A DNA stretch of 64,000 nucleotides from Micromonospora sp. WMMA1947 (GTDB taxonomy: Bacteria; Actinomycetota; Actinomycetes; Mycobacteriales; Micromonosporaceae), in NCBI RefSeq assembly GCF_027497355.1, contig NZ_CP114909.1:1364001-1428000 (forward strand), given 5' to 3'. Position numbers and translations under genes: made by a program. The notes under the pieces were generated by a model. That model was not told the DNA's origin. It ran no database searches and saw nothing but the letters and a program-made list of their open reading frames with translations. Below are positions 9,220 to 17,626 of this stretch, piece by piece. Each line of letters starts with the position of its first letter. Position 1 is the stretch's first letter.

Positions 9220-11778
9220 ATGGCCCCTCGAAACCGCCCCCATCTCCTCCTCACGCGAGCCGCCACTGCCGAGCCATACCGCCGCCCCGGAAGCGGGGGC
9301 GACAACGGCACCGTGGCGGCACCCTCGGATCGTCAGGCTCACGCGCAACGGCTCTCCGAGCAACTGAGAGAAGTCGACATAGCCGCACAGGCTAGGCGTG
9401 CGGAACGAGAGGCGACCGTCGAAGGAGCAATCGACGGCCTGTATCTAGTGTTCGAGAGCTTTCCTGGCGTCGGCCTAGCACTCCAATCGCTGGAATCGCA
9501 GCGCAGGGGTCTCCAACCAGAACTGGTCTCGGTCCATGAAGTCGAAACGCCAACAGGACCGGTGGAGCAGGCGACCGTCTTCGTCCCAGACGGCAAACTT
9601 GGTCACTTCTTGTCCAAGCTCGAGGGCTACGCTGAGACCACTAATGACGCCAAGCCGAAGAACGCCAACCTCGTCGACCGGATCGCAGCGGTTAGGCTAG
9701 CTTCAGTCGAGGCGCTATGGACCGATCCGCCAGAGCAATTTCCAGAGCCGGATGCGCGCGTCTGGTGGGAAGTGTGGCTGCGTCGCCGCGACGGCAACGA
9801 GATCGGCCGTCTTCAGCAGTTCGCCGAGCGGGCGAGAGTCCGGATGGGCCCGCGCACCCTGGGCTTCTCGGACAGAACGGTCGTCTTGGTCGAAGCGACC
9901 GCCCGGGATCTGGCAACCGCCCTAGACGTGCTCGATGACCTCGCTGAGCTACGTCAACCTCATGAACTCGCGCAACAAATTGCCTCTGAGCCCGCCAGCG
10001 AACAGCGTGAGTGGGTAGACCAACTCGTCGACCGAACAAGCGCTGCTTCAGCCGAAGCCCCCACCGTATGCATCCTCGATACCGGTGTTCACAAAAACCA
10101 TGCGCTCTTGGAACACTCACTCGACCTAACTGACTGCCACTCTTGCGATCCGAATTGGCGGCTTGACGACCACGGTGGCCATGGTACAGAGATGGCCGGC
10201 CTCGCTCTCTATGGCGATCTTGGCAAGGTTATACGATCAGCGGGACCAGTAAAGCTTCGGCACCGCCTAGAGTCCGTCAAGCTGGTACCGCCGCCTCCTC
10301 AGGCGCATCCACCCGAGCTGCATGGTGCAGTTACCGCCACAGCGGCGAGCCTTGTGGAGGTTCAAGCCCCTGCGCGTCGCCGGGTGTTCTCGATGGCTGT
10401 TACGGCAAAAGGAGGACCGGTCCGAGAGGACGGCAGCCGCCGTCGCGTGACGGGCGAACCGACGTCGTGGTCTGCAGCTGTCGATGCGCTCGCGGCCGGA
10501 AGAAGCATCGACGTCACCGACAACGGCTTGGTCTATCTTGACCAGGCCGAGGAGGCAGCTCGTCGCCTCTTCCTCATTAGCGCCGGGAACGTGGAGCGCA
10601 CCAAGTTCCAGCAGGACTACCTGACCCGAAACGATGTCGAGCCGGTCGAGGACCCCGGACAAGCGTGGAACGCGTTGACCGTGGGGGCCTACACAAGCCT
10701 GGATAATCTCGCATCCGCAGGGCAAATGTGGGACGGCTGGATACCGCTTGCCCCCCGCGGTGAGCTATCACCACACAGCCGAACTTCCGTCCCGTTCAGC
10801 CGTAGATGGCCGGTCAAGCCCGACATCGTGCTCGAAGGCGGCAACGTCGCCTGCTCGCCCGCAGGAACGAGCTATGACACTCCAGAGGCCCTGCAGGTGC
10901 TGACCACCCGACACCCGGGCGTCGATGCACGCCTCCTCACAACCACCTGCGCAACCAGCGCCGCCACAGCCCAGGCTGCTCACCTAGCCGCATCGATCCT
11001 TGCTGACTACCCGACACTTTGGCCTGAGACGGTTCGTGCCCTGATCGTCCATTCTGCGGAGTGGACGACTGCCATGCAACAGCGCGTCGACCGAGCCCGC
11101 AGGGTAGGCAAGGCCGCGGTCCATCAGCTCCACAGACGATACGGAATGGGCCTACCCAGCCTAGATCGTGCGACCCGCAGCGCGAGCGACGCACTCACCC
11201 TTATCGTTCAGGACACAATCCACCCTTACCGCGACGGAACCATGAGGGAGATGCACCTTCACAACCTGCCATGGCCCACTGACGTTCTGACAGGACTCGG
11301 AGCCGCGCAGGTCAGGATGCGCGTGACATTGTCGTACTTCATCGAGCCCAACCCCGGACGCCGCGGTTGGCAACGGAGATACAGCTACGCATCCCACGGC
11401 CTTCGCTTCGACATCCGGCGGCCTACAGAGTCCACTGATCTTTTCCGCAAGCGCATTAATCAACGAGCGCTAGCCGAAGAGGAGCGCCGACCAAGTAGCA
11501 CCAATGACGCCAGGCAGTGGATCTTCGGGAGTAATCAACGAACCGCAGGCTCCCTCCATACCGATATCTGGGAAGGATCAGCGGCGGATCTCGCCGGGTG
11601 CGGCGCCATAGCCATCTTCCCCGTGACTGGATGGTGGAAGGAGAACCCCAAGCGTGACGGCAGCGACTCCGGCGCACGCTACGCTCTCGCCGTATCCATC
11701 GAGACCCCGGAACAAGACGTCGACATTTGGACACCCGTCGCCCAGCAGATCGGCGTTCCCGTCGCAATCCAAGTCTGA
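9220..11778 (+). CDS. ietS: Subtilisin-like serine protease of an IetAS-type defence system
   Basis: An 852-residue S8-family protease without a signal peptide, so cytoplasmic. A helical N-terminal region of about 280 residues precedes the catalytic domain. The triad is visible: Asp287 in ILDTGV, His321 in GGHGTEMAG and Ser580 in CATSAATAQAAH, with oxyanion Asn457 in LFLISAGN. The serine box lacks the usual GTSMAxP form but keeps TSxAT, as in cytoplasmic subtilases paired with AAA+ ATPases. A beta-rich C-terminal part (about 640-852) follows. It starts two bases after the ATPase stop, so the two genes are translationally coupled. Known IetS acts with IetA and is toxic when unbalanced; its target is not known to me. 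Confidence 0.87.
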   Translation: MAPRNRPHLLLTRAATAEPYRRPGSGGDNGTVAAPSDRQAHAQRLSEQLREVDIAAQARRAEREATVEGAIDGLYLVFESFPGVGLALQSLESQRRGLQPELVSVHEVETPTGPVEQATVFVPDGKLGHFLSKLEGYAETTNDAKPKNANLVDRIAAVRLASVEALWTDPPEQFPEPDARVWWEVWLRRRDGNEIGRLQQFAERARVRMGPRTLGFSDRTVVLVEATARDLATALDVLDDLAELRQPHELAQQIASEPASEQREWVDQLVDRTSAASAEAPTVCILDTGVHKNHALLEHSLDLTDCHSCDPNWRLDDHGGHGTEMAGLALYGDLGKVIRSAGPVKLRHRLESVKLVPPPPQAHPPELHGAVTATAASLVEVQAPARRRVFSMAVTAKGGPVREDGSRRRVTGEPTSWSAAVDALAAGRSIDVTDNGLVYLDQAEEAARRLFLISAGNVERTKFQQDYLTRNDVEPVEDPGQAWNALTVGAYTSLDNLASAGQMWDGWIPLAPRGELSPHSRTSVPFSRRWPVKPDIVLEGGNVACSPAGTSYDTPEALQVLTTRHPGVDARLLTTTCATSAATAQAAHLAASILADYPTLWPETVRALIVHSAEWTTAMQQRVDRARRVGKAAVHQLHRRYGMGLPSLDRATRSASDALTLIVQDTIHPYRDGTMREMHLHNLPWPTDVLTGLGAAQVRMRVTLSYFIEPNPGRRGWQRRYSYASHGLRFDIRRPTESTDLFRKRINQRALAEEERRPSSTNDARQWIFGSNQRTAGSLHTDIWEGSAADLAGCGAIAIFPVTGWWKENPKRDGSDSGARYALAVSIETPEQDVDIWTPVAQQIGVPVAIQV

Positions 11779-11817
11779 TCGGACTCATTACTGCCTGCGC
11801 GTCCCCCGCAAGAGCCC

Positions 11818-11837
11818 GCGGGCTTGACCAAGCCCGC
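11818..11837. terminator. Hairpin after ietS
   Basis: GCGGGCTT, loop GACC, AAGCCCGC is a perfect 8-bp stem starting 40 bases after the ietS stop. There is no T-run, which is common for actinomycete terminators. Confidence 0.5.
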
Positions 11838-12282
11838 AGCAGGAGCGCGACCAATCGCACGCACCGCCTCGATTGCTGACCTCCAGCGAGCGAGCCCCGC
11901 CACACCACGCGACGAGTACGACCAGCTCCGTGCCGCCCTTCACAACAACCGCCCGGAGCGGCCTCGCCCTGCAGAGCCGGACCGGCCACCCCGACTTCGC
12001 CCAATATCTCACCGGACGAGCTCTGGGTCGGTCACCACCACCCGGCACGCGCAGCCAAACCCGTCACGCTGCTGACCCCGGCCTTCGCGGCACCGTAGAC
12101 TGACGCGGCGCGGCAACTTCACCGGATTCCGGCATGAACGCGTCGGCCCGACCAAAGTACGGCCTGAGCAGGACTTACGTCAGCTCTGCTGATCTTCAGC
12201 AAGCGACCACAGCAACGCGCGCGTGCGACCCACTGAAGTGAATACAAAATAGGAACCCGCAGGTCACCAGCCTATAGGTAGA

Positions 12283-12317
12283 GATAGAGCGTCGTCTTAG
12301 GAAACCGATGCTCTATC
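12283..12317. repeat. Inverted repeat built on the tRNA D-arm
   Basis: GATAGAGC at 12283-12290 is the exact complement of the D-arm strand GCTCTATC at 12310-12317. GTCG (12291-12294) and CGAT (12306-12309) extend the stem to 12 pairs with one G-T pair and an 11-base loop. The outer arm lies in the non-tRNA sequence that replaced the 3' half of the gene. Confidence 0.6.
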
Positions 12318-12334
12318 CCCTGAGCTACGAGGGC
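12292..12334 (-). pseudogene. 5' half of a tRNA-Arg(CCT) gene
   Basis: Read on the minus strand from 12334, the first 38 bases match an actinobacterial tRNA-Arg: acceptor strand GCCCTCG, TA, D-arm GCTC-AGGGGATA-GAGC, then anticodon stem TCGGT and loop TTCCTAA with CCT at tRNA positions 34-36. The 3' anticodon strand is altered (GACGA) and no variable loop, T-arm (GGTTCGAATCC) or acceptor complement follows. It is therefore a truncated gene. tRNA genes are the usual targets of island integrases, so this marks a probable border of the 0-12 kb island. Confidence 0.75.
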
Positions 12335-12573
12335 GCGAAGGCCTAGTCTAGCGACCTCGGGGTTCACCAGGGTAAAAGGGAGTGGCCCACGTTCCCCTGG
12401 CCGCCGTTGTCGCAGCCCAGGAGCACACCCCGCGCACACGAACCTCAGGTTCTGACCGGCGGTCGGTCGCGGCGACCCGCGTCGGCACCGGTTCACCCGG
12501 GTTGGCATCCACTGGGGAGCGCACACCGCGCACCTCATCGGAGGCTAACGACGTTCCGCCGCGCGGCGCACAA

Positions 12574-12855
12574 TCAGAATGGTGCGGGCCCGTGGCCTTG
12601 CAACGACACCAGCACCTGCGTGGCGAGGAGCTTGCGCATGCCGGTGACGGCGACAGTCCCCACCCGATCGTAGGGCAGCTCCAACTGCAGCCCTTGGGCT
12701 GCGTTGCGAAGGTCTGCCGTGATCTCATCCGGACGAAACGTGCCGCCCCAGCCGTTGAGTCCTCCGCGCTGGTTGGTGCTGAGGGAAGCCATGCCGGAGA
12801 TGCAGGCGCCGTCGACCAGGATCAGCCTCGCCGGACCCGAGTAGTTCGTCGTCAT
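12574..12855 (-). CDS. Small conserved-type hypothetical protein (DUF4873-like)
   Basis: A 93-residue soluble protein starting MTTNYSGPARLILVDGA. ATG 12855 is preferred because GAAGGG lies nine bases upstream; a second ATG and a TTG lie just upstream in frame. The sequence has alternating beta-strand character with GLNGWGGTF in the middle and GTVAVTG near the end, resembling small actinobacterial proteins that begin MTTYTGPARL. It is the first intact gene outside the putative island. The family resemblance is from memory and weak; function is unknown. Confidence 0.55.
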   Translation of the reverse strand: MTTNYSGPARLILVDGACISGMASLSTNQRGGLNGWGGTFRPDEITADLRNAAQGLQLELPYDRVGTVAVTGMRKLLATQVLVSLQGHGPAPF

Positions 12856-13106
12856 GGTCATCAACCCTTCAAAAGGTGACGCCGTGCACCCCCGGGTCCG
12901 GGCGATGCGGTATTCGGCTCGTTAGGGGTAAGGGTCGATGCTTGGCAGGCCGGCGCCGGAGATCGGGTGCGAGGCCGAGCCGGCTCCCGACCGAGACGAC
13001 CCGGCGTGTTGCCGGTCAGACGGTCTTCGCTTGCCGTGTGGCGAACGCTTGAGACGCCGAACGACGGCCCGCTGAACCAGTCGGGCCGCCGCTTGCAGAG
13101 CGTGGA

Positions 13107-13310
13107 TCAGAGCGGGCGAATGTTCTCCGCCTGCGGGCCCTTCTGGCCCTGGGTGACGTCGAACTCCACCTTCTGGTTCTCGTCCAGGCTGCGGAAGCCG
13201 CTCGCCGAGATCGCGGAGAAGTGGGCGAAGACGTCGGCGCCGCCGCCGTCCGGGCTGATGAAGCCGAAGCCCTTGTCGGCGTTGAACCACTTCACGGTAC
13301 CTGTAGCCAT
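13107..13310 (-). CDS. cspA: Cold-shock protein (CspA family)
   Basis: A 67-residue OB-fold nucleic-acid chaperone, the full normal length. It begins [18 protein letters not shown], carrying RNP1 (KGFGFI) and followed by RNP2 (DVFAHFSAI). The ATG at 13310 has AAGGAG six bases upstream, which fixes the start inside a longer open frame. Such proteins bind single-stranded RNA and DNA and melt RNA structure. The MerR-like regulator gene lies just upstream on the same strand, but an intrinsic-type terminator separates them, so the two are probably transcribed separately. Confidence 0.95.
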   Translation of the reverse strand: MATGTVKWFNADKGFGFISPDGGGADVFAHFSAISASGFRSLDENQKVEFDVTQGQKGPQAENIRPL

Positions 13311-13395
13311 GTCTGCTCCTTCGCAGGCTGTGAGAGACCGCACTCTGCGGACCCTTACGCCGCCGCGTTGATCACCCGCATCGAAACGACACGAA

Positions 13396-13440
13396 AAACG
13401 AAAAGGCGCCTGGACGGGTTTCAGATACCCATCAGGCGCC
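13396..13440 (-). terminator. Intrinsic terminator of the MerR-like gene
   Basis: On the minus strand GGCGCCTG and CAGGCGCC (13433-13440 and 13405-13412) form a stem, extended by ATGGGT/ACCCGT with one bulge. It is followed by TTTTCGTTTTT. It lies 126 bases after the MerR-like stop and 95 bases before the cold-shock gene start. Confidence 0.75.
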
Positions 13441-13565
13441 CAGAAAACGTCTACGGAAATCAAAACTGCAACGCGGCAACCATAGCACGTGATCCGGACG
13501 CCAACTCCGTCGGCCGCGGCCTGAACCGCCCCGGAGCGGGCCGGCCAGCTTGGCCATGGCCCCCG

Positions 13566-13862
13566 CTACCGCTTTTCGTTCTGCCGCAGGGCCTCCTCGA
13601 GCTGGTCTTCGAGGATGATGATCCGGCAGGCGGCTTCGAGGGCGGTGCCCTGATCCACCATTTCGCGGGCCCGCGCGGCCAGACGCAACTGGTAGCGGGA
13701 GTAGCGGCGGTGCCCGCCGGCAGAGCGGTGCGGGTTGATCAGCCTGGCCTCGTCCAGGCGGCGCAGGAAGTCCTGCGTAACGCCGAGCATCTCCGCCGCC
13801 TGACCGATCGTGTAGGCCGGCGTGTTCTCGTCGCCGAACATGTCATCGAGGTTTTGCCCCAT
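13566..13862 (-). CDS. Small MerR-type helix-turn-helix regulator
   Basis: A 98-residue DNA-binding protein. Residues 17-85 form a MerR-type winged HTH: YTIGQAAEMLGVTQDFLRRLD for the HTH and SAGGHRRYSRYQL for the wing. The C-terminal 25 residues are a short acidic and basic helix (LEDQLEEALRQNEKR) instead of the usual MerR dimerising coiled coil plus ligand domain. GGAGGTGAG immediately precedes the ATG. Size and shape resemble BldC-like and other single-domain actinobacterial regulators. The gene is preceded by a strong hairpin in its leader. Targets are unknown. Confidence 0.85.
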   Translation of the reverse strand: MGQNLDDMFGDENTPAYTIGQAAEMLGVTQDFLRRLDEARLINPHRSAGGHRRYSRYQLRLAARAREMVDQGTALEAACRIIILEDQLEEALRQNEKR

Positions 13863-13878
13863 CTCACCTCCACGTCGA

Positions 13879-13906
13879 GGGCCCCGGCGCGCAAGCGCCG
13901 GGGCCC
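13879..13906. promoter_or_regulatory. Very stable hairpin in the MerR-like gene leader
   Basis: GGGCCCCGGCGC, loop GCAA, GCGCCGGGGCCC is a perfect 12-bp GC stem. It ends 16 bases before the start codon, directly upstream of the RBS. It may be a terminator for transcription entering from the right or a leader attenuator. Confidence 0.55.
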
Positions 13907-14454
13907 AGGGTTACGGGTCAGAACACCATCTACCGACAGTTACGTCGGCTTGTCGTATTCGCACCAGCCACTGAAGGCTTCGGGTGCGAGGATCGCATAT
14001 GCGTGACCGGAGACCACCTCTCGTTCGATGGAAACTGCGGTGTCCGCCGAGCCTGGAGTGACGGCTGTCGGCGGGCGATCCAACGGTGTACGGCCCTCCC
14101 TTTCCTCTGCGTCCACTTTCCCTTTGGTCGTACGGTCCGCCAGCACCGGAGCCCACGCGACTTCATGGCCCCGGCACGTGCGACGAACATCAGCTGGAGC
14201 CCTGAGCAAGCTTCGGCCCCACCTGCGTGCCCCTCGCGCATCATGCGTTTGGGGCTGTCGTGCTCCCACTACTGCTGCGGAACGAATTCCGCTCTTGCCG
14301 TCCGTCGTGACCTCACGCCCGGGCGGCCCGTCCGCATCTTGACGGATCTTTCTTCTCGACTCGAGGAAGATTATTCCACACCGTTGAGGATGTCTAGTCG
14401 TTCCAGCCTAGATTTTCTGGTCGCCCCCCTTCAGGGTCACAGCGAGACCCACCA
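13907..14454. other. Intergenic region with no supported gene
   Basis: The 548 bases between the MerR-like gene and the SDR gene have lower GC and several short open frames, none with a credible RBS or family motif. A minus-strand frame ending with ASN-like text EAFSGWCEYDKPT at 13940 could be a relic, but I cannot support it. Confidence 0.5.
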
Positions 14455-15162
14455 CTACCAGGGCAGAGGGCCTTCGGCGTCGAAGTAGCCTCCGGTCGGA
14501 CCGTCCGGACCCACCTGCGCCATCCGTACGATGATCTCGGCGCCCTGCTCGACGGTCTGGATGCCGGTGTTGCCGTTCAGGTCGGTCCTGGTGAAGCCGG
14601 GCTCGACCGCGTTGATCCGCATGGCCGGGAACGCCTTCGCGTACTGCACGGTGATCATGTTGACGGCCACCTTCGAGACCGGGTAGGCGATCCCGGGGTA
14701 CGCGTACGTGGGGGTGCCCGCGTCGGTGACCCGGGTCAGCGACGCCAGCCCGCTGCTCAGGTTGACCACGACCGGGGCGGCCGAGCGCTGGAGCAGCGGC
14801 AGGAAGGCGTGGGTGACGCGTACCGTGCCGAAGACGTTCGTCTCGAACGTCTCCCGCATCATGTCGGCGGTCACGTCCGCGGCGCCGATCACGACGTTGC
14901 CGGGGCCGCGTCCCTCGACGCCCGCGTTGTTGATCAGTACGTCGAGCCCGCCGGCGGCCTCGATGACCTTCGCGGCGGCCCGCACCGAGGCGTCGTCGGT
15001 GACGTCGAGCTGGACGGCCCGCGCGCCCAGCTGCTCGGCGGCGCGTCGCCCGCGTTCGATGTTCCGGCTGCCGACGTAGACGGTGTGGCCCGCGGCGACG
15101 AGCCGGCGGGCGGTCTCGAAGCCGAGGCCCTTGTTCGCTCCGGTGATCAGTGTCGTCGTCAT
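14455..15162 (-). CDS. SDR family oxidoreductase
   Basis: A 235-residue classical short-chain dehydrogenase. The Rossmann motif TGANKGLG is at residues 7-14, acidic LDVTDD at about 54, NNAG near 79, and the catalytic Ser/Tyr/Lys are seen in NLSSG and YPVSK. The Gly-rich start and NIERGRR suggest NADP(H) use. It is divergent from the XRE regulator gene at 15264 (101-base gap) and 45 percent-like in appearance to the SDR at 16897, both ending in a G-x-x-W style C-terminus. Substrate unknown; it may reduce a carbonyl on a small molecule controlled by the adjacent regulator. Confidence 0.9.
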   Translation of the reverse strand: MTTTLITGANKGLGFETARRLVAAGHTVYVGSRNIERGRRAAEQLGARAVQLDVTDDASVRAAAKVIEAAGGLDVLINNAGVEGRGPGNVVIGAADVTADMMRETFETNVFGTVRVTHAFLPLLQRSAAPVVVNLSSGLASLTRVTDAGTPTYAYPGIAYPVSKVAVNMITVQYAKAFPAMRINAVEPGFTRTDLNGNTGIQTVEQGAEIIVRMAQVGPDGPTGGYFDAEGPLPW

Positions 15163-15263
15163 GGAGCCAGGTTCTCGCCGGGTGGGACGGTCAGCCAGTC
15201 ACCCGGTCTTCCTGGGACTGCCGATACCAGTCAGGGCCGCGGGCGGCGGAGCAGACTGGGGGC

Positions 15264-16103
15264 ATGGCGACGAGCGAGTTCGGGCGGGCGGTGCGCCGCT
15301 GGCGTGACCGGGTATCGCCCGAGGATGCCGGGCTGCCCGCGGGCGGGCACCGGCGCGCGGCCGGGCTGCGCCGTGAGGAGCTGGCCTTGCTGGCCGGGAT
15401 CTCCGTCGACTACGTGACGCGCCTCGAACAGGGTCGCGCGTCGAACCCGTCGGCACAGGTCGTCGAGGCACTGGCTCGGGCCTTGCGGCTGTCGGGCGAC
15501 GAGCGCGCGCACCTGTTCCGGCTGGCCGGGCTGGCGATGCCGGGCCCGGCGGCGGTGCCCGCCTACATCTCCCCGAGCGTCCAGCGGATGCTGGACCGGC
15601 TGACCGGGACACCGGTCGCGGTCTACGACGCGTCCTGGACGCTGCTCGTGGCCAATCCGCCGTACGCGGCGCTGATGGGCGATCCGTCCGGATGGCGCGG
15701 CAACGAGCGCAACGCCGCATGGCGGCACTTCCTCGGCCCGGGCAGCCGGGCCCGGCACACGTCGGAGTCCCTGCGGGCGTTCGAGACCGCGCTCGTCGCG
15801 GACCTGCGCGCGGCCGCCGGCAGGTATCCGGCCGACGAGCGGCTCCGGCGGCTGGTCGCGGAACTGCGGGCGAACAGCGACCGCTTCGCCGGGCTGTGGG
15901 ATTCCGGCGCCGTCGGGCGGCACGAGGCCGCCCGCAAGACCATCGATCATCCGTACGTGGGACCGCTGACCCTGGACTGCGACGTGCTCACCGTGGCGGG
16001 CAGCGACCTGCGCATCATGATCTACACGGCCGAGCCGGGCACCGAGGACGCCGACCGCCTCGCCCTGCTCACGATCGTCGGCACCCAGGCGCTCGCCGGG
16101 TAG
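15264..16103 (+). CDS. XRE regulator with MmyB-like ligand-binding domain
   Basis: A 279-residue transcription factor. Residues about 10-75 are an XRE helix-turn-helix with RRAAGLRREELALLAGISVDY (shown in part: LRREELALLAGISVDY). The rest is the MmyB-like PAS-type domain, with VAVYDASWTLLVANPPYAAL and a C-terminal PEPGTEDADRLALL-like block (here AEPGTEDADRLALL). The ATG at 15264 is supported by CAGACT at 15252-15257, six bases upstream, which makes the gene probably leaderless. It is divergent from an SDR gene, the common arrangement in which this family controls its neighbour. A paralogue with the same leader is at 24318. Confidence 0.9.
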   Translation: MATSEFGRAVRRWRDRVSPEDAGLPAGGHRRAAGLRREELALLAGISVDYVTRLEQGRASNPSAQVVEALARALRLSGDERAHLFRLAGLAMPGPAAVPAYISPSVQRMLDRLTGTPVAVYDASWTLLVANPPYAALMGDPSGWRGNERNAAWRHFLGPGSRARHTSESLRAFETALVADLRAAAGRYPADERLRRLVAELRANSDRFAGLWDSGAVGRHEAARKTIDHPYVGPLTLDCDVLTVAGSDLRIMIYTAEPGTEDADRLALLTIVGTQALAG

Positions 16104-16156
16104 CGGCGCCTGTCAGCCGCGGGATGAGCGGTGGTCGGTTGCGATGTCGAGCCCGG

Positions 16157-16780
16157 TTACCCTCCGGCGCCGGGGTGCAGCGCCGCGACGGCCCGCATGG
16201 CGACGTCGACGGAGGCCTGAAGATCCTCGCGGCTCGCGCCGGCCGCGGCGTGGACGGCATGCCCCTCGCTGAGCGCCATCACGAAACGGGCGAGCGCCCG
16301 GCTGTCCAGGCCGTCCGGGAGATCGCCCTCCTTCGCCGCACGGGACAGCCGTTCTTCGAGCGCCGCCTCGGTGGCCGCCCGGCCGGCGGCGAGGATCTCG
16401 GAGATGCGGGCGTTCTCCGGGGAGCAGGCCAGGCCGCCCTGGATGGAGAGGCAGCCGGCGGGGTGGCCGCCCGCGGTCAGGTTGTCGGCACTGGCGCGCA
16501 GGAAGGCTTCGATCGCGGCGTACGCGGTCGGCTGTTCGAGGGCGGCGCGCGCGTTCGCGAGGTTGGTCTCGCGGTAGCGGTCGAAGGCCCGCCTGAACAG
16601 TTCCTCCTTGCTGCCGAACGCCGCGTAGAGACTGGGCCGGTTGATGCCCATCGCCCTGGTGAGTGAGCTCAGCGACGCGCCCTCGTAGCCCTGCTGCCAG
16701 AAGACCTCGGCGGCCCGGTCGAGGACCGTCTGCTCGTCGAAGGCCCGCGGCCGCCCCGGGGTCGGAGTCTCAGCGCTCAT
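16157..16780 (-). CDS. TetR family repressor
   Basis: A 207-residue TetR-type repressor. The HTH lies at about 17-60 (AEVFWQQGYEGASLSSLTRA followed by GINRPSLYAAFGSKEELF), and the C-terminal ligand domain has GGHPAGCLSIQGGLACS. ATG 16780 is preceded by TATAGT ending seven bases upstream, so translation is probably leaderless and the longer upstream frame is not used. Three copies of an ACCGATCGGTACAGAA-like sequence lie in the promoter region shared with the divergent SDR operon. It is therefore likely to repress itself and the SDR-SnoaL-reductase operon until an inducer binds. Confidence 0.92.
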   Translation of the reverse strand: MSAETPTPGRPRAFDEQTVLDRAAEVFWQQGYEGASLSSLTRAMGINRPSLYAAFGSKEELFRRAFDRYRETNLANARAALEQPTAYAAIEAFLRASADNLTAGGHPAGCLSIQGGLACSPENARISEILAAGRAATEAALEERLSRAAKEGDLPDGLDSRALARFVMALSEGHAVHAAAGASREDLQASVDVAMRAVAALHPGAGG

Positions 16781-16786
16781 GGCTCG

Positions 16787-16876
16787 ACTATACCGCTCGG
16801 TACAGAAGTGACCCAACCCACCAACCGATCGGTACAGAAAGCTGTTACGGTGATCCACGAACCGATCAGTACAAAA
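16787..16876. promoter_or_regulatory. Divergent promoter with three TetR operator copies
   Basis: ACCGCTCGGTACAGAA at 16792-16807, ACCGATCGGTACAGAA at 16824-16839 and ACCGATCAGTACAAAA at 16861-16876 are direct repeats 32 and 37 bases apart, each centred on the palindrome ACCGATCGGT or a one-base variant. The first abuts the TATAGT -10 (16787-16792) of the repressor gene; the third lies 20 bases before the SDR start at 16897. Confidence 0.8.
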
Positions 16877-16896
16877 CTTCGCCACGAGGGAAGAGC

Positions 16897-17583
16897 ATGA
16901 CCATCACGTTGATCACCGGCGCGAACAAGGGCATCGGTTTCGCGACCGCCAGACAGCTTCTCGACCTGGGACACGTCGTCTACGTCGGAGCGCGCGACAC
17001 CAGGCGAGGCGAGGAGGCCGCTTCGGTCCTCGGAGCGCGGTTCGTGCCCCTCGACGTCACCGACGACGACTCGGTGACCAAGGCGCTGGCGACCATTGAC
17101 GCCGACGAGGGGCGGCTGGACGTCCTCGTCAACAACGCGGGCATCGCCGAGCACGGCGTCGTCGACGGGCCGAGCGCCCTGCGCGTCTTCGACACCAACG
17201 TGGTCGGGATCGTCCGCGTCACCGAGGCGGCGCTGCCCCTGCTGCGCCGGTCGTCGAATCCGACTGTGGTCACGGTGTCGAGCAGCGCCGGCTCCTTCTG
17301 GGCGGTCACCAACCCCGACCGGCCGGAGTACGACCTGACGTCGCCGCTCTACTCGGCGTCGAAGTCCGCCGCCACGATGATCACCCTCCAGTACGCCAAG
17401 TCCCAGCCGGGCATCAGGTTCAACGCGGTCGAGCCGGGCTACACCGCGACCGACCTGACCGCCGCGATCGGCGGCGGCAGGGCTCCGGCGCAGAGCGCCC
17501 GGACCGTCGTACGCCTGGCGACGCTTCCCCCCGACGGCCCGACCGGAACCCTCCAGGACGACTCCGGGCTCCTGAGCTGGTAG
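16897..17583 (+). CDS. SDR family oxidoreductase in TetR-controlled operon
   Basis: A 228-residue short-chain dehydrogenase. TGANKGIG is at 7-14, DVTDDDS near 52, NNAG at about 80, and the catalytic residues are in VSSSAGSF and YSASK. ATG 16897 follows GAGGGAAGAG and is the start that leaves room for the operators. The sequence closely parallels the SDR at 14455 and suggests duplication. It is the first gene of a three-gene operon with a SnoaL-like protein and an NADP-binding reductase, divergent from a TetR gene. Substrate unknown; detoxification of an electrophilic or aromatic inducer is a reasonable inference. Confidence 0.92.
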   Translation: MTITLITGANKGIGFATARQLLDLGHVVYVGARDTRRGEEAASVLGARFVPLDVTDDDSVTKALATIDADEGRLDVLVNNAGIAEHGVVDGPSALRVFDTNVVGIVRVTEAALPLLRRSSNPTVVTVSSSAGSFWAVTNPDRPEYDLTSPLYSASKSAATMITLQYAKSQPGIRFNAVEPGYTATDLTAAIGGGRAPAQSARTVVRLATLPPDGPTGTLQDDSGLLSW

Positions 17584-17626
17584 CCGTCCACCCCGACCGC
17601 GCTCCGCACATCGAAGGAAGAGTGAC

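Larger units (their letters stand above)
11838..12573. other. Non-coding island border region
   Basis: No convincing gene is visible in these 736 bases. Open frames here have Arg/Pro-rich shadow composition and no ribosome binding site. The stretch contains the truncated tRNA-Arg and its hairpin (12283-12334), listed separately. The segment 12230-12290 is notably AT-richer than its surroundings. No integrase or attachment repeat pair can be seen within the window. Confidence 0.6.

Noticed and set aside
12292..12370. Complete tRNA gene on the minus strand
   Set aside because: No T-arm or 3' acceptor strand follows the anticodon arm, so it was called a fragment.
13907..14454. Several 80-160-codon frames between the MerR-like and SDR genes
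   Set aside because: None has an RBS, motif or natural composition over its length; all overlap each other on both strands.
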